From JBCDJI01 sp964351865 (GTDB lineage: Bacteria > Verrucomicrobiota > Verrucomicrobiia > Methylacidiphilales > JBCBYL01): a stretch of DNA of 64,000 nucleotides. Of this stretch, positions 25,868 through 34,620 are shown one piece after another (within the stretch, counting starts at the first letter, position 1; each line of letters opens with the position of its first letter). The notes beneath the pieces were generated by a model. It was not told the DNA's origin and did not search any database. It saw only the letters and a program-made list of their open reading frames with translations. The translations under genes were made by a program, and so were the position numbers. The stretch lies in assembly GCA_964351865.1 (NCBI GenBank), contig CAYGPJ010000002.1:1-64000 (forward strand). Reading direction: 5' to 3'.

Positions 25868-27823
25868 ATGTCAGAAACCACACTACCGGTCATTATTGCC
25901 TATCCGGATGAAGCAACCAGTGCTTATCTGGAGTCATTACTCCAATCATACCAATTTAATGTCAGTATCCAGTCCGTCCACACTTTGGACGATTTATACA
26001 CGGCAACCGCCGCCCAGTCGGATCGCTTCGTCGTACTAAGTGAGCTGTTCTGGGATAATTCGGATGGATCCGACATCATCCTCAGTTTGAGCCTCAGCTA
26101 CCCACGCGGTGCCTTTGCGGTGATTAGCGCCGGACCTGTAAGCGACTTTCTGCCACGAGATTTCCCCACGCCGTTCGTGCAGGGATTCGAAGACACCGAA
26201 AAAATTATCGAGATTTTCAACTCCTTCACGGAAGATATGCGGGGCCAGCATTTCGGACCCTATCTTATTCGTGATTTTGCAGGCCAATCACAAGCCGGTC
26301 AAATCTACGATGCCATTCAGCCTGCCATCAAACGTGAAGTCTATCTGACGGTTCCTTATCCCAATGCTGACGAGGAAACTTTAGCCAAATTCAAGGATCA
26401 AGCCGCTGCCCAGGCGGGCAATGCCTACCCTGCGATTTATGCCATCTATGAAGAAACATCCGTGCTGGGTCGACGGGTGGTTTCGCAAGAACCCGTCGCC
26501 GGCCCCAGCCTTTTCCAGTTTTATTTAAATGGATCCACTTTTGATGACCGGCTGTTGGCGAAGATCTTACACACTTCCGCCGGCGCGTTGAAACATCTGC
26601 ACCAAAATCAGATCCCTCACCCCAGACTGAAGTCCAAACACATCACCCTCACCGAGGACGGGGTCATTAAGCTGCATAACACCGCATTACCTCAGGGGGA
26701 CTCCATGCCTGATGTCACCGAGGAAATCAAGCTGTTGGCGGAAATTGTGGCAGCTTACATTGACCCTGCTGCGGAAACAGATCCGCGGATACATGATCTG
26801 CTAGCCAAAATGATCGGTGCAGAAATTGATTTGGATCAGACCATTTTTATCGCCAATCAGATCGATATTGATTTAGCTCCCGTCAAACTGGTCCCCGAGC
26901 GGGCACAAGCTAAAAAAGCCGCCGTTGAGGTCGAAAAAGCAAGGAAATCCTATTGGATTTGGCTGATGATTGGGGGAGGCTCAGCCACTGCCGTATTGAT
27001 ATTCGTCACTATCTACGTCATCAACACCTATTTCCTCGTTCACCCCGGCACCAATTTCCTGGATCAGTACAAAATTCCCGCGGGCAATGTCTATAACCCT
27101 TCCACTAAGGAAATGGTGCAGATTGGTGAATTTTATATAGATGAGTATGAAGTCACTATCGGTCAGTATGAAAAATTCCTCCGCGCCTCCGCAAAAATAG
27201 ATCCGGCAGAACTACTTCCTCCAGATTATGATGGAGAGAAAAAGAACTTCATTCCGCGCGACTGGAAAGACATGATCGAAGCGGTGAAACGTAAAAGGAT
27301 TTATGCTGGTCTGGCAGAACGTATCAACCGCGACACCCCCATTTTTAACATTGAATACGCAGACGCCTATGCCTACGCCAAATGGGCGGGTAAACGGCTG
27401 CCGACTGAACTGGAATGGGCACGTGCGGCAGCAGGTGACGAGAATTTCAAGCTCCCTTGGGGCAACAAGCCAGACCTGACAAAAGCTAATACCGGAGCCG
27501 ACCGTGAGAAAAACGCTCGCGTAGATTCTCCCGGAGGCCTCGACGGGTTTAGAGGCATTGCGGAAGTCGACGCGCACGGCAAGACGGATGTCAGTCCTTT
27601 CGGAGTCAAAGGAATGGCAGGCAATGTGACTGAGTGGGTAACCTTCAGCCCCGAACTGGGAGAACTGGATGAAGAAGATGCGGGCACCCAACGCGGCGGC
27701 AATTTCGGTTCGCCACTGCTCATGAGTAACCAGAAACGCATTCAATATCCGCTCTATATCAAAAAGCCATGGCTAGGCTTTAGATGTGCCAGCGACCAGC
27801 CCGTGACAGGTCCGAAACTCTAA
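25868..27823 (+). CDS. Membrane protein: receiver-like region, pseudokinase domain, TM span, SUMF1/FGE-like domain
   Basis: A 651-residue fusion. Residues 1-125 resemble a response-regulator-like domain. Residues about 128-290 follow the bacterial Ser/Thr kinase plan (FGPYLIRDFAGQSQAGQIYDA) but are degenerate: the region where HRDLKPSN is expected reads HPRLKSKHI and the DFG position reads LHN. One transmembrane helix lies at about 361-384. The C-terminal 250 residues are a formylglycine-generating-enzyme-like domain (EMVQIGEFYIDEYEVTIGQY, GKRLPTELEWARAAAG, GMAGNVTEW). The paired active-site cysteines of true FGE are absent. It is therefore probably a signalling or binding protein, with no kinase or sulfatase-activating activity. 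Confidence 0.85.
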   Translation: MSETTLPVIIAYPDEATSAYLESLLQSYQFNVSIQSVHTLDDLYTATAAQSDRFVVLSELFWDNSDGSDIILSLSLSYPRGAFAVISAGPVSDFLPRDFPTPFVQGFEDTEKIIEIFNSFTEDMRGQHFGPYLIRDFAGQSQAGQIYDAIQPAIKREVYLTVPYPNADEETLAKFKDQAAAQAGNAYPAIYAIYEETSVLGRRVVSQEPVAGPSLFQFYLNGSTFDDRLLAKILHTSAGALKHLHQNQIPHPRLKSKHITLTEDGVIKLHNTALPQGDSMPDVTEEIKLLAEIVAAYIDPAAETDPRIHDLLAKMIGAEIDLDQTIFIANQIDIDLAPVKLVPERAQAKKAAVEVEKARKSYWIWLMIGGGSATAVLIFVTIYVINTYFLVHPGTNFLDQYKIPAGNVYNPSTKEMVQIGEFYIDEYEVTIGQYEKFLRASAKIDPAELLPPDYDGEKKNFIPRDWKDMIEAVKRKRIYAGLAERINRDTPIFNIEYADAYAYAKWAGKRLPTELEWARAAAGDENFKLPWGNKPDLTKANTGADREKNARVDSPGGLDGFRGIAEVDAHGKTDVSPFGVKGMAGNVTEWVTFSPELGELDEEDAGTQRGGNFGSPLLMSNQKRIQYPLYIKKPWLGFRCASDQPVTGPKL

Positions 27824-27854
27824 CTTCGGCAGCTGATCACTCGCCACAAATGCC

Positions 27855-28595
27855 GTGACCAAATCACTGCTGATTAATATCAACAACAGCTTTTCCAAGG
27901 CGGCTCTCTGGAATGGAGCCTCGCTGAAGCTATTGGGTCGCAAGCCATCCGCTGAGACCCATACGGTTGATTTTGAAAGATGGGTGAGCCGCACCCGACC
28001 TGATCAGGTTGTCGTCTGTAGTGTCGTACCTGCAGTGACGCAACGCCTTCCGGCCTCAACCCCCTCCCTCCCCATCCACCACCTCAATCACAAAAGTCCT
28101 TGGGGAATTCTGATCAATTTTCCGCGACCATCCAGTATCGGCGCCGACCGCCTGGCCAACGCTGCTGCGGTCTACGCCGGGTTTAAAGTGCCTGCCGTCG
28201 TTATCGATTACGGCACCGCAGTGACCTTCGACATCATTTCTGCTAAGGGAGAATATCTGGGCGGAGTCATCACCCCCGGCATGCGAGTCTTCAGAGACTA
28301 TTTAGCCGAACGCACCGCCCTGCTGCCCAAAATAAAAATATCTCGTCCGCAGAGTGTCATCGGGAAAAGCACGCAGGATGCCATGCGAGCGGGAGCCTAC
28401 TTTGGCTACCGGGGATTGGTTCAGGAAATTCTGGCCGAAATCAAAAATGAGTTAGGAACAAAACGACTTGCCATTATTGCCACCGGAGGTGACAGTGAGC
28501 TCTTTACTAATGAAGATCAACTTTTCGACGTTCACGACCCTCTGCTCACTTTTAAGGGCATGAGTGTAGCCGCTGATCATTTATCTATCCTTTAA
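27855..28595 (+). CDS. coaX: Type III pantothenate kinase
   Basis: Phosphorylates pantothenate in the first step of CoA synthesis. The family's second and third motifs are clear: GADRLANAAAVYAG and VVIDYGTAVTFDI, followed by GGVITPGMRVFRDYL. The first motif, usually DIGNT, reads NINNS, so the conserved Asp is Asn. Start GTG 27855, length 246. It is followed after 5 bp by trpA. With panD at 33057-33419 the window covers two steps of pantothenate/CoA metabolism. Confidence 0.85.
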   Translation: MTKSLLININNSFSKAALWNGASLKLLGRKPSAETHTVDFERWVSRTRPDQVVVCSVVPAVTQRLPASTPSLPIHHLNHKSPWGILINFPRPSSIGADRLANAAAVYAGFKVPAVVIDYGTAVTFDIISAKGEYLGGVITPGMRVFRDYLAERTALLPKIKISRPQSVIGKSTQDAMRAGAYFGYRGLVQEILAEIKNELGTKRLAIIATGGDSELFTNEDQLFDVHDPLLTFKGMSVAADHLSIL

Positions 28596-28600
28596 TCTTT

Positions 28601-29404
28601 ATGAACCGAATTGAACAAAAATTTCATGAACTGAAATCCGCTGGCAAAAAAGGCTTTGTCGCCTATCTGGTGGCCGGTGATCCTGACCTGAAAAGAACCG
28701 CCAATATGATCGAACATCTCGACCAGGCTGGAGTCAGTGTAGTGGAGCTGGGCGTGCCGTTCTCAGACCCTTTAGCTGACGGACTGGTAAATCAACTCGG
28801 AGCACAACGCGCGCTCGAAGCAGGTACCACCGTGCGCAAGATTCTCGAGATGGTCAAAGAGGTTCGCTCCCGCACCCAGGTGCCCATCGTTCTGTTTACC
28901 TACTTCAATCCGATCTTCAAATATGGAGTCGACCAGTTCTCGCATGACGCGATTGCGGCCGGTGTGGATGGCATCCTCGTGCTTGATCTTCCTCCGGAAG
29001 AGGTCAAAGCAGAGTGGAACATTCCCGACTCGCTGCAGCGCATCTCACTTATAGCTCCCACCACACCGATCGAACGCATCAAAAGCATCACCGCAGCCAG
29101 CTCCGGCTTCATTTATTATGTATCGCGCGAGGGCGTCACCGGCATGCAGGATTCACTGCCCACTAATATTGAAGCTCAGTTGAACGCTATCAAAGCGGCT
29201 ACCGACCTGCCCATTTGCGTCGGCTTCGGTATATCCAACCCCGAGCAAGCGGCTGCTGTTGCCCGCTTCGCCGACGGAGTCGTCGTTGGCAGCGCTATCG
29301 TGGATCGAATCGGCAAATGGGGTGATTCTCCCGATCTCGAGGCGAATTTATGCGCGTTCGTCAAACCGATGGTAGACGCCATCCAAAGTAAGCCATCCCT
29401 ATGA
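28601..29404 (+). CDS. trpA: Tryptophan synthase alpha subunit
   Basis: Cleaves indole-3-glycerol phosphate to indole, which is passed to TrpB. The catalytic Glu lies in VVELGVPFSDPLADG and the catalytic Asp in GILVLDLPPEE. The loop FIYYVSREGVTGMQ and the phosphate site GFGISNPEQAA complete the family pattern. Length 267 is normal. It stands apart from any other trp gene, in a group coaX-trpA-ruvX, with ruvX overlapping its stop. Confidence 0.95.
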   Translation: MNRIEQKFHELKSAGKKGFVAYLVAGDPDLKRTANMIEHLDQAGVSVVELGVPFSDPLADGLVNQLGAQRALEAGTTVRKILEMVKEVRSRTQVPIVLFTYFNPIFKYGVDQFSHDAIAAGVDGILVLDLPPEEVKAEWNIPDSLQRISLIAPTTPIERIKSITAASSGFIYYVSREGVTGMQDSLPTNIEAQLNAIKAATDLPICVGFGISNPEQAAAVARFADGVVVGSAIVDRIGKWGDSPDLEANLCAFVKPMVDAIQSKPSL

Positions 29405-29832
29405 GCCGCTACATGGGTTTAGATTATGGAAAAGAGCGCGTGGGCGTAGCTCTTAGCGATACGGATGCCATGATGGCCACGCCGCATATGGTCATCCCGC
29501 TACAACCGTTTCGGAAATTTCTGGGAACATTGAAAGCCATTGTACGCGAACAGGAAGTGGCGCTGATCGTTGTCGGCATCCCCCGGAATATGGACGGAAG
29601 CTACGGCGCCTCTTCCGAAGCGGCACAGGACTTTGCCGCCAGGCTCAGTGAAGCGCTTACGATACCCATTGAAAAATTTGACGAGCGACTGACCACCGTT
29701 CAAGCCTCCAAAGCGCTGCGCGCCAGCGGTAAGTCGGCTAAACAGCAAAAGGGCATGATCGACAGCGCGGCGGCACAGATCATTCTCCAAACCTATTTGG
29801 AACACCTGAGTTTTAAGCAGTCCTCGCTCTAA
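29401..29832 (+). CDS. ruvX: Holliday junction resolvase-like protein YqgF/RuvX
   Basis: An RNase H-fold nuclease of 143 residues linked to 16S rRNA 5'-end processing and to Holliday-junction cleavage. MGLDYGKERVGVALSD carries the first catalytic Asp, KFDERLTTVQA the Glu/Arg region and DSAAAQIILQTYL the last Asp. ATG 29401 overlaps the trpA stop (ATGA). Confidence 0.93.
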   Translation: MSRYMGLDYGKERVGVALSDTDAMMATPHMVIPLQPFRKFLGTLKAIVREQEVALIVVGIPRNMDGSYGASSEAAQDFAARLSEALTIPIEKFDERLTTVQASKALRASGKSAKQQKGMIDSAAAQIILQTYLEHLSFKQSSL

Positions 29833-29882
29833 TCCATTTACACCATTTTAAGTGGAAATATACATAAGCATCTGGTATATCA

Positions 29883-30566
29883 ATGTTTGTGTACTTTACG
29901 CCAAAGATCTCAAAATTTACGCTGCTGTGCTGGGTGGGTATTTTAGCTTTCAGTCAAGTGGCCGCAGCAGATGAAATTTCACCGTCATTTCAAACCTCTG
30001 TAGCTCCTCGATCCGCATCCGGACAGCAGGCCTTCAAAGCAGGAACTTTATCACTGCAACTCATGAACGGCGCGCTGGCCTCACCTGTCGGTATCGGGCC
30101 TGCAACTCAGACATTTAATTATACCATGCACATCCTGCGCTTCGGCTGGGTGATGAATACGCCGCAGTGGAACGGTCACCCGCTGGATGGTGCCGTTGAA
30201 ATTATTGGAGAGATCTCAGGCAGTTCGATCTTTGACGGTGCTGGTTCCTACTTGTTTGGGCCATCTCTTCATATTCGATATAATTTTACCCAACCAGAGT
30301 GGAAAATCGTTCCCTACATTCAAATCGGAGGCGGACTGACGTTTACAGATGCTTATCAAGACCGCACTCAACGCGCCATCGGTCAGGAAATGGAATTCAC
30401 CCCTCAGTCTTCAATCGGTTTGAGATACTTCGTCGACTCACAGTGGAGTATTGATGCGGAGTTCATGTATCATCATATCTCCAATGCCGGACTGGCAGAT
30501 CGGAATCTGGGAATCAATGCGCTTGGCGGCATGATCGGCTTCAGCTATTTTTTCGATGCCCGTTAA
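29883..30566 (+). CDS. PagL-like outer-membrane lipid A 3-O-deacylase
   Basis: A 227-residue exported beta-barrel. The signal peptide is about residues 1-28 (cleavage near SQVAA-ADE), followed by alternating beta strands and a C-terminal aromatic strand (FSYFF). The PagL signature is visible as YHHISNAGL, with the catalytic His198 and Ser200 pair, followed by NLGIN. PagL removes the R-3-hydroxyacyl chain at position 3 of lipid A, so the organism should make lipopolysaccharide. The third catalytic residue (Glu) could not be placed with certainty. Confidence 0.8.
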   Translation: MFVYFTPKISKFTLLCWVGILAFSQVAAADEISPSFQTSVAPRSASGQQAFKAGTLSLQLMNGALASPVGIGPATQTFNYTMHILRFGWVMNTPQWNGHPLDGAVEIIGEISGSSIFDGAGSYLFGPSLHIRYNFTQPEWKIVPYIQIGGGLTFTDAYQDRTQRAIGQEMEFTPQSSIGLRYFVDSQWSIDAEFMYHHISNAGLADRNLGINALGGMIGFSYFFDAR

Positions 30567-30576
30567 TCCTGAGACC

Positions 30577-31326
30577 ATGCCGCAAAACTACAAACTGACC
30601 ATCGCATACCATGGTCAGGCCTACCAGGGATGGCAGCGCCAGAAAGATGGTCCTTCGGTGCAACAAACCATTGAGAACGCTTTAACCCGCCTGTGGGGCA
30701 ATGCGGAACCGATTCAGATTCAGGGTTCCGGACGAACCGATACCGGAGTTCATGCGCTGGGTCAGGTGGCCCACTTCATGGCTCCCGCAAAATTTCTTAA
30801 AACCAACGAATTACGTAACGCTCTAAACGCCCACCTGCCGGATGACATCCGTATTGTGAAGTCATCACTGGCATCCCCCGCATTTCATGCCCGCTTCTCA
30901 GCCACCGGCAAAACATATCACTACCGATTAATTTGTCGGGAAGTTCACGACCCGATGGAAATCGGACGCGCCTGGCAGATACGCAGAAAATTAGATCTCG
31001 ATAAAATGCAAGCGACCGCCCAACACTTTCTGGGTGAGCACGACTTTGCCTCCTTTACCAGTAACCCGGGTTACGAAAGACAAACCACCGTGCGCACGCT
31101 TCATTACATCAAATTTATTCACAAGGGACCTGAGATCACATTGAAATTTCACGGTGCCGGCTTCCTCTACCGCATGGTGCGCAATCTCACCGGTGCGTTG
31201 GTCAGAACAGGCGATGGACGCCTTACTCCGAATGAGGTCAAACAGATGCTTCATGCTAAAGACCGCAAAGTGGCTCCCCCTCCCGCGCCCGCATACGGCC
31301 TATACCTGGCAAAAGTCTTTTACTAA
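30577..31326 (+). CDS. truA: tRNA pseudouridine(38-40) synthase TruA
   Basis: Converts U38-U40 in the anticodon stem to pseudouridine. The catalytic Asp motif GRTDTGVHALGQ is present, and the N-terminus YKLTIAYHGQAYQGWQRQ and FLYRMVRNLTGALV match the family. About 249 residues. I prefer ATG 30577; the upstream ATG 30556 overlaps the preceding stop and would add seven residues. Confidence 0.95.
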   Translation: MPQNYKLTIAYHGQAYQGWQRQKDGPSVQQTIENALTRLWGNAEPIQIQGSGRTDTGVHALGQVAHFMAPAKFLKTNELRNALNAHLPDDIRIVKSSLASPAFHARFSATGKTYHYRLICREVHDPMEIGRAWQIRRKLDLDKMQATAQHFLGEHDFASFTSNPGYERQTTVRTLHYIKFIHKGPEITLKFHGAGFLYRMVRNLTGALVRTGDGRLTPNEVKQMLHAKDRKVAPPPAPAYGLYLAKVFY

Positions 31327-31340
31327 CCACTTATCACTAA

Positions 31341-31414
31341 CCGCCAATGAACGCAAATAGGCTCAAATACAGCAAAAGATTTTTTTATTTGTGTTCATTA
31401 GCGTCCATTTGCGG
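31341..31414. repeat. Imperfect inverted repeat between truA and trmL
   Basis: CCGCCAATGAACGCAAATAG (31341-31360) pairs imperfectly with the inverse of TTAGCGTCCATTTGCGG (31398-31414) around an A/T-rich centre. The motif, an alternation of GAACGC and CAAAT words, is of a kind I have seen in intergenic spacers of unrelated bacteria. It could serve as a terminator for truA (T-run at about 31380-31386) or be a small mobile repeat. Confidence 0.5.
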
Positions 31415-31439
31415 TCCAATTTTTCGTCCTAAGTAAAAT

Positions 31440-31916
31440 ATGAATCACCTGCTCAACATCGCCCTGATTGAACCGGAAATCCCGCCCAATACCGGCAACA
31501 TCGCCCGTTTCTGCGCGGCTTGCGGATTCCACTTGGATCTGGTCGGTCCACTCGGATTTTCATTGGATGAAAAACACCTCAAACGGGCAGGCATGGATTA
31601 CTGGCAGGAACTCGATCACACCGTCTGGGAATCACGCGAAAAATACTTCGAACATTTAAATCAGCAGCAGCGACGCTTCTTCCTGCTGACCACCAAAACA
31701 GATAGCAGTTACTGCTCCGTCGCATACCAACCGGGCGATACACTCATCTTCGGTCGGGAAACCAAGGGCTTGCCCGAATCGCTACTGCATCAATATTCTG
31801 ACGCCTGCCTGACCATTCCCATGAGTAACCCCAAGGCGCGGAGTTTGAATCTCTCCACCTCTGCCGCGATCGTGGCCTTCGAAGCGAAACGACAGATCGA
31901 GCTGCTCAGCGATTAA
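31440..31916 (+). CDS. trmL: tRNA (cytidine/uridine-34-2'-O)-methyltransferase TrmL
   Basis: A SPOUT-class methyltransferase that 2'-O-methylates the wobble base of leucine tRNAs. The N-terminal IALIEPEIPPNTGNIAR, central FGRETKGLPESLL and C-terminal IPMSNPKARSLNLSTSAAI knot motifs are all present. Length 158 equals the family norm. It converges with the class V aminotransferase gene, with only 24 bp between them. Confidence 0.94.
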   Translation: MNHLLNIALIEPEIPPNTGNIARFCAACGFHLDLVGPLGFSLDEKHLKRAGMDYWQELDHTVWESREKYFEHLNQQQRRFFLLTTKTDSSYCSVAYQPGDTLIFGRETKGLPESLLHQYSDACLTIPMSNPKARSLNLSTSAAIVAFEAKRQIELLSD

Positions 31917-31940
31917 TGGGGCAATCCAGTAAGACTTTTA

Positions 31941-33020
31941 TCAAGCAGTTGCTTTGATGCCGGCGCTGATCCACCCCAGCAATTCTTCGATAGTTTCAGT
32001 TGATTCGTCTCCCATATGCGAGATACGGAATGATTTACCTTTAATTTTTCCGTAGCCACCGTCGATGATGCAGTCGTGATTTTCTTCCAACCATTTATTC
32101 AGGGCTGGAATATCTGCCTCGCGGGTATTGCGAATACAGGTTAACCCAATCGATTCGTAACCTGCTGCCGGGAAAAGCTCGAAGCCTTCAGCACTCACCC
32201 ATTCACGAGTGATTTGTGCATTTTTAATGTGACGTGCAAACCTCTCTTCCAAACCTTCTGACATGATATCCTCCAACTTGCTTTCCAGTGCATAAAAATG
32301 CGAAATGGAGGGGGTGGTCGGCGTCATGTTTTTTTCATGGTTGGCGAGAAACTCATTGAAATCGAGGTAGTATCCGCGATCTTTGTGTTGCTCCGCACGC
32401 TGGTAGGCTTTTTCGGAAACGGCAAAGACCGCCGCCCCTGGGGGTAAGGCCAATGCTTTTTGGGTGCCGGCCAGCATCACATCAATACCCAGTTCATCGA
32501 ATGGAATCTTTTTGGTGGAGAGCGATGAAACAGTATCCACAATAAAGCAGACCTCCGGATATTTCTTCATGACTGCTGCGATTTCTTCCAGCGGATTCAT
32601 CAGACCGGTGGATGTCTCGTTGTGGATGAGCGTCATTGTATCAAAGGCTCCAGTGGCCAGACGTTTGTCTACTTCTTCCGGTAAAATGGGTTGCCCCCAT
32701 TCCACCTGATACGCTTCAGCTGCTTTGCCACATTTTCTAGCCACCGCATACCATTTATCGGAGAAGGCTCCGTTCATACAATTGAGCACTTTCTTCCCCG
32801 TCAGGTTGCGCAGTGAAGCTTCCATCACTGACCAGGCAGAACCGGTGTTTACAAAAACCGGCTGCTCGGTGTAGAAAAGTTTCTGTAGCCCGGGCTGTAC
32901 TCTCGCATAGAGTTCTTGGAAGGACTTACTGCGATGCCCCATCAAGGGCTGGCGGAATGCCTGCCAGGTTTTTTCAGATACTTGAATGGGGCCGGGAATA
33001 TATAATTTGGGATTGCTCAT
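31941..33020 (-). CDS. Class V PLP-dependent aminotransferase
   Basis: A 359-residue fold-type I aminotransferase starting LYIPGPIQVSEKTWQA, as in alanine/serine-glyoxylate aminotransferases and the related phosphoserine aminotransferases. The PLP lysine sits in AGTQKALALPPGAAV and FIVDTVSSLS supplies the PLP Asp. The exact substrate cannot be fixed from sequence. A serine-pathway role is plausible because serA is in the same window but unlinked. It is the last gene of the sucC-sucD-gltA-panD operon, 36 bp after panD. Confidence 0.85.
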   Translation of the reverse strand: MSNPKLYIPGPIQVSEKTWQAFRQPLMGHRSKSFQELYARVQPGLQKLFYTEQPVFVNTGSAWSVMEASLRNLTGKKVLNCMNGAFSDKWYAVARKCGKAAEAYQVEWGQPILPEEVDKRLATGAFDTMTLIHNETSTGLMNPLEEIAAVMKKYPEVCFIVDTVSSLSTKKIPFDELGIDVMLAGTQKALALPPGAAVFAVSEKAYQRAEQHKDRGYYLDFNEFLANHEKNMTPTTPSISHFYALESKLEDIMSEGLEERFARHIKNAQITREWVSAEGFELFPAAGYESIGLTCIRNTREADIPALNKWLEENHDCIIDGGYGKIKGKSFRISHMGDESTETIEELLGWISAGIKATA

Positions 33021-33056
33021 GGATTAAAAATTCAGGATCGGTTGATCTGTTTACCG

Positions 33057-33419
33057 TTAGCAGCCTTGGCGGCTGACGATTTCGTTGTTTTCATTTAAGA
33101 CAATTTTTTTGGGCTGGTGGGTTTTCATTTCTGCCGGATCTAACGCGGCAAAGCTCATGATAACCAGTCGATCTCCCACCCCACCTCGATGCGCTGCGGC
33201 CCCGTTGATCACGATTTGCTTGCTTCCGTGTGGTGCTACAATGACATAAGTTTCAAACCTCGCCCCATTGTGGATGTTGGCTACCAGAATTTTCTCATAG
33301 GGAACCAATCCACACGCTTCCATCAATTCTTCATCAATGGAAAGGCTTCCTTCGTAATCCACATGCGCATCGGTCACGACTGCACGGTGAATTTTAGAAT
33401 GTAAAACAAAGCGCTGCAT
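33057..33419 (-). CDS. panD: Aspartate 1-decarboxylase proenzyme
   Basis: Makes beta-alanine for pantothenate. The proenzyme cleaves itself at Gly24-Ser25 (DYEGSLSID) to form the pyruvoyl cofactor. MQRFVLHSKIHRAVVT and NGARFETYVI are family hallmarks, and length 120 is normal. It lies 27 bp after gltA within the TCA operon. Together with the aminotransferase downstream it ties amino-acid and CoA precursor supply to the cycle. Confidence 0.95.
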   Translation of the reverse strand: MQRFVLHSKIHRAVVTDAHVDYEGSLSIDEELMEACGLVPYEKILVANIHNGARFETYVIVAPHGSKQIVINGAAAHRGGVGDRLVIMSFAALDPAEMKTHQPKKIVLNENNEIVSRQGC

Positions 33420-33446
33420 GGCTTAATCCTGGCTTGCTGGAATGAA

Positions 33447-34577
33447 TTACCGCTCAACAACGGGTACTACCTGCTTACCCTCCGCAGGTCCTACATACTC
33501 GCTTTGCGGCCGGTAGAGTCGATTATCTGCCAACTGTTCCAAGATATGTGCGGTCCAGCCCGAGGTGCGGGAAATGGCAAAAATCGGGGTGAACATATCA
33601 ATCGGTACTCCCAAACTGTAGTAGACGGTCGCTGAGTAGAAGTCGACGTTGGCGTGAAGGCCTTTCTTTTCCAGCATCAGTTCCGCAATACGCTCACTCA
33701 TGCGAATCCATTTTGGTTCGCCCAACTGCTGTGTCAGTTCGACCGCCATGCGTTTTAGATGGGGGGCTCGTGGATCCAGCACTTTATAAACCCGATGGCC
33801 GATGCCCATGATTTTGCGCTTCTGATCCAGCTGTTCCTGCACCCAGTCGTCGACTTGGTCCATACTACCGATTTCCTGCAACATTCGAATCACCCCTTCA
33901 TTTGCACCACCATGCAGGGGGCCTTTCAGGGTGCCGATTGCGCTGGTAACGGCTGAATATAGATCGCTCAAGGTGGCGATGGTGACACGGGCCGAAAAAG
34001 TGGAGGCATTCATGCCGTGATCTGCGTGCAAGACGTAGGCCATGTTCAATGTGTCTTCGGCCTCTTTGGTCGGAACTTCTCCGTTAAGCAGGTAGAGGAA
34101 ATGAGCCGCCTCACCAAGATCCTGCCGAACGTCCAGTAAATCCTTATTTTCACGCACCCGGTGGTAGTACGCGGCAATCACCCCTACTTTAGCAGTGACG
34201 GAGACCGCACGACGAATGTTAATCCCTTCCATCTCATCTTCGCTATACTCTCCCGAGTCGTAGAGTCCCAACATACTGACAGCAGTGCGGATCACATCCA
34301 TCGGAATGGCATCCTTAGGCGCATTTTTAAGAAATTCGACTACGCCCTTAGGCAGTTCACGCTGTTCAGCAAGTTGCTCTTTAATCAACTTCAACTCACT
34401 CGCATTCGGTAACTTACCGTGCCAGAGTAAATAAATGACTTCTTCATAAGTCACGTTGCCTGCCAGTTCATCGATATTGTAGCCGCGATAAACCAGTTTC
34501 CCTTCCTGACCGCGAACATCACTTAATTCTGTCTCGGCCGCGACGATTCCCTCTAGTCCTTTTGCTATGACTGACAT
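33447..34577 (-). CDS. gltA: Citrate synthase (short, Gram-positive/2-methylcitrate type)
   Basis: Condenses oxaloacetate with acetyl-CoA. Active-site motifs are LHADHGMNAST, LKGPLHGGANE, GHRVYKVLDPRA and HANVDFYS. At 376 residues it belongs to the short class that lacks the N-terminal NADH-regulated extension of enterobacterial GltA. A methylcitrate synthase is the alternative, but the adjacent succinyl-CoA synthetase genes favour the TCA role. 43 bp follow sucD. Confidence 0.92.
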   Translation of the reverse strand: MSVIAKGLEGIVAAETELSDVRGQEGKLVYRGYNIDELAGNVTYEEVIYLLWHGKLPNASELKLIKEQLAEQRELPKGVVEFLKNAPKDAIPMDVIRTAVSMLGLYDSGEYSEDEMEGINIRRAVSVTAKVGVIAAYYHRVRENKDLLDVRQDLGEAAHFLYLLNGEVPTKEAEDTLNMAYVLHADHGMNASTFSARVTIATLSDLYSAVTSAIGTLKGPLHGGANEGVIRMLQEIGSMDQVDDWVQEQLDQKRKIMGIGHRVYKVLDPRAPHLKRMAVELTQQLGEPKWIRMSERIAELMLEKKGLHANVDFYSATVYYSLGVPIDMFTPIFAISRTSGWTAHILEQLADNRLYRPQSEYVGPAEGKQVVPVVER

Positions 34578-34620
34578 ATAAATTTATTCTATCCTAAGTT
34601 CAGAATTTATCGAACCGCTT

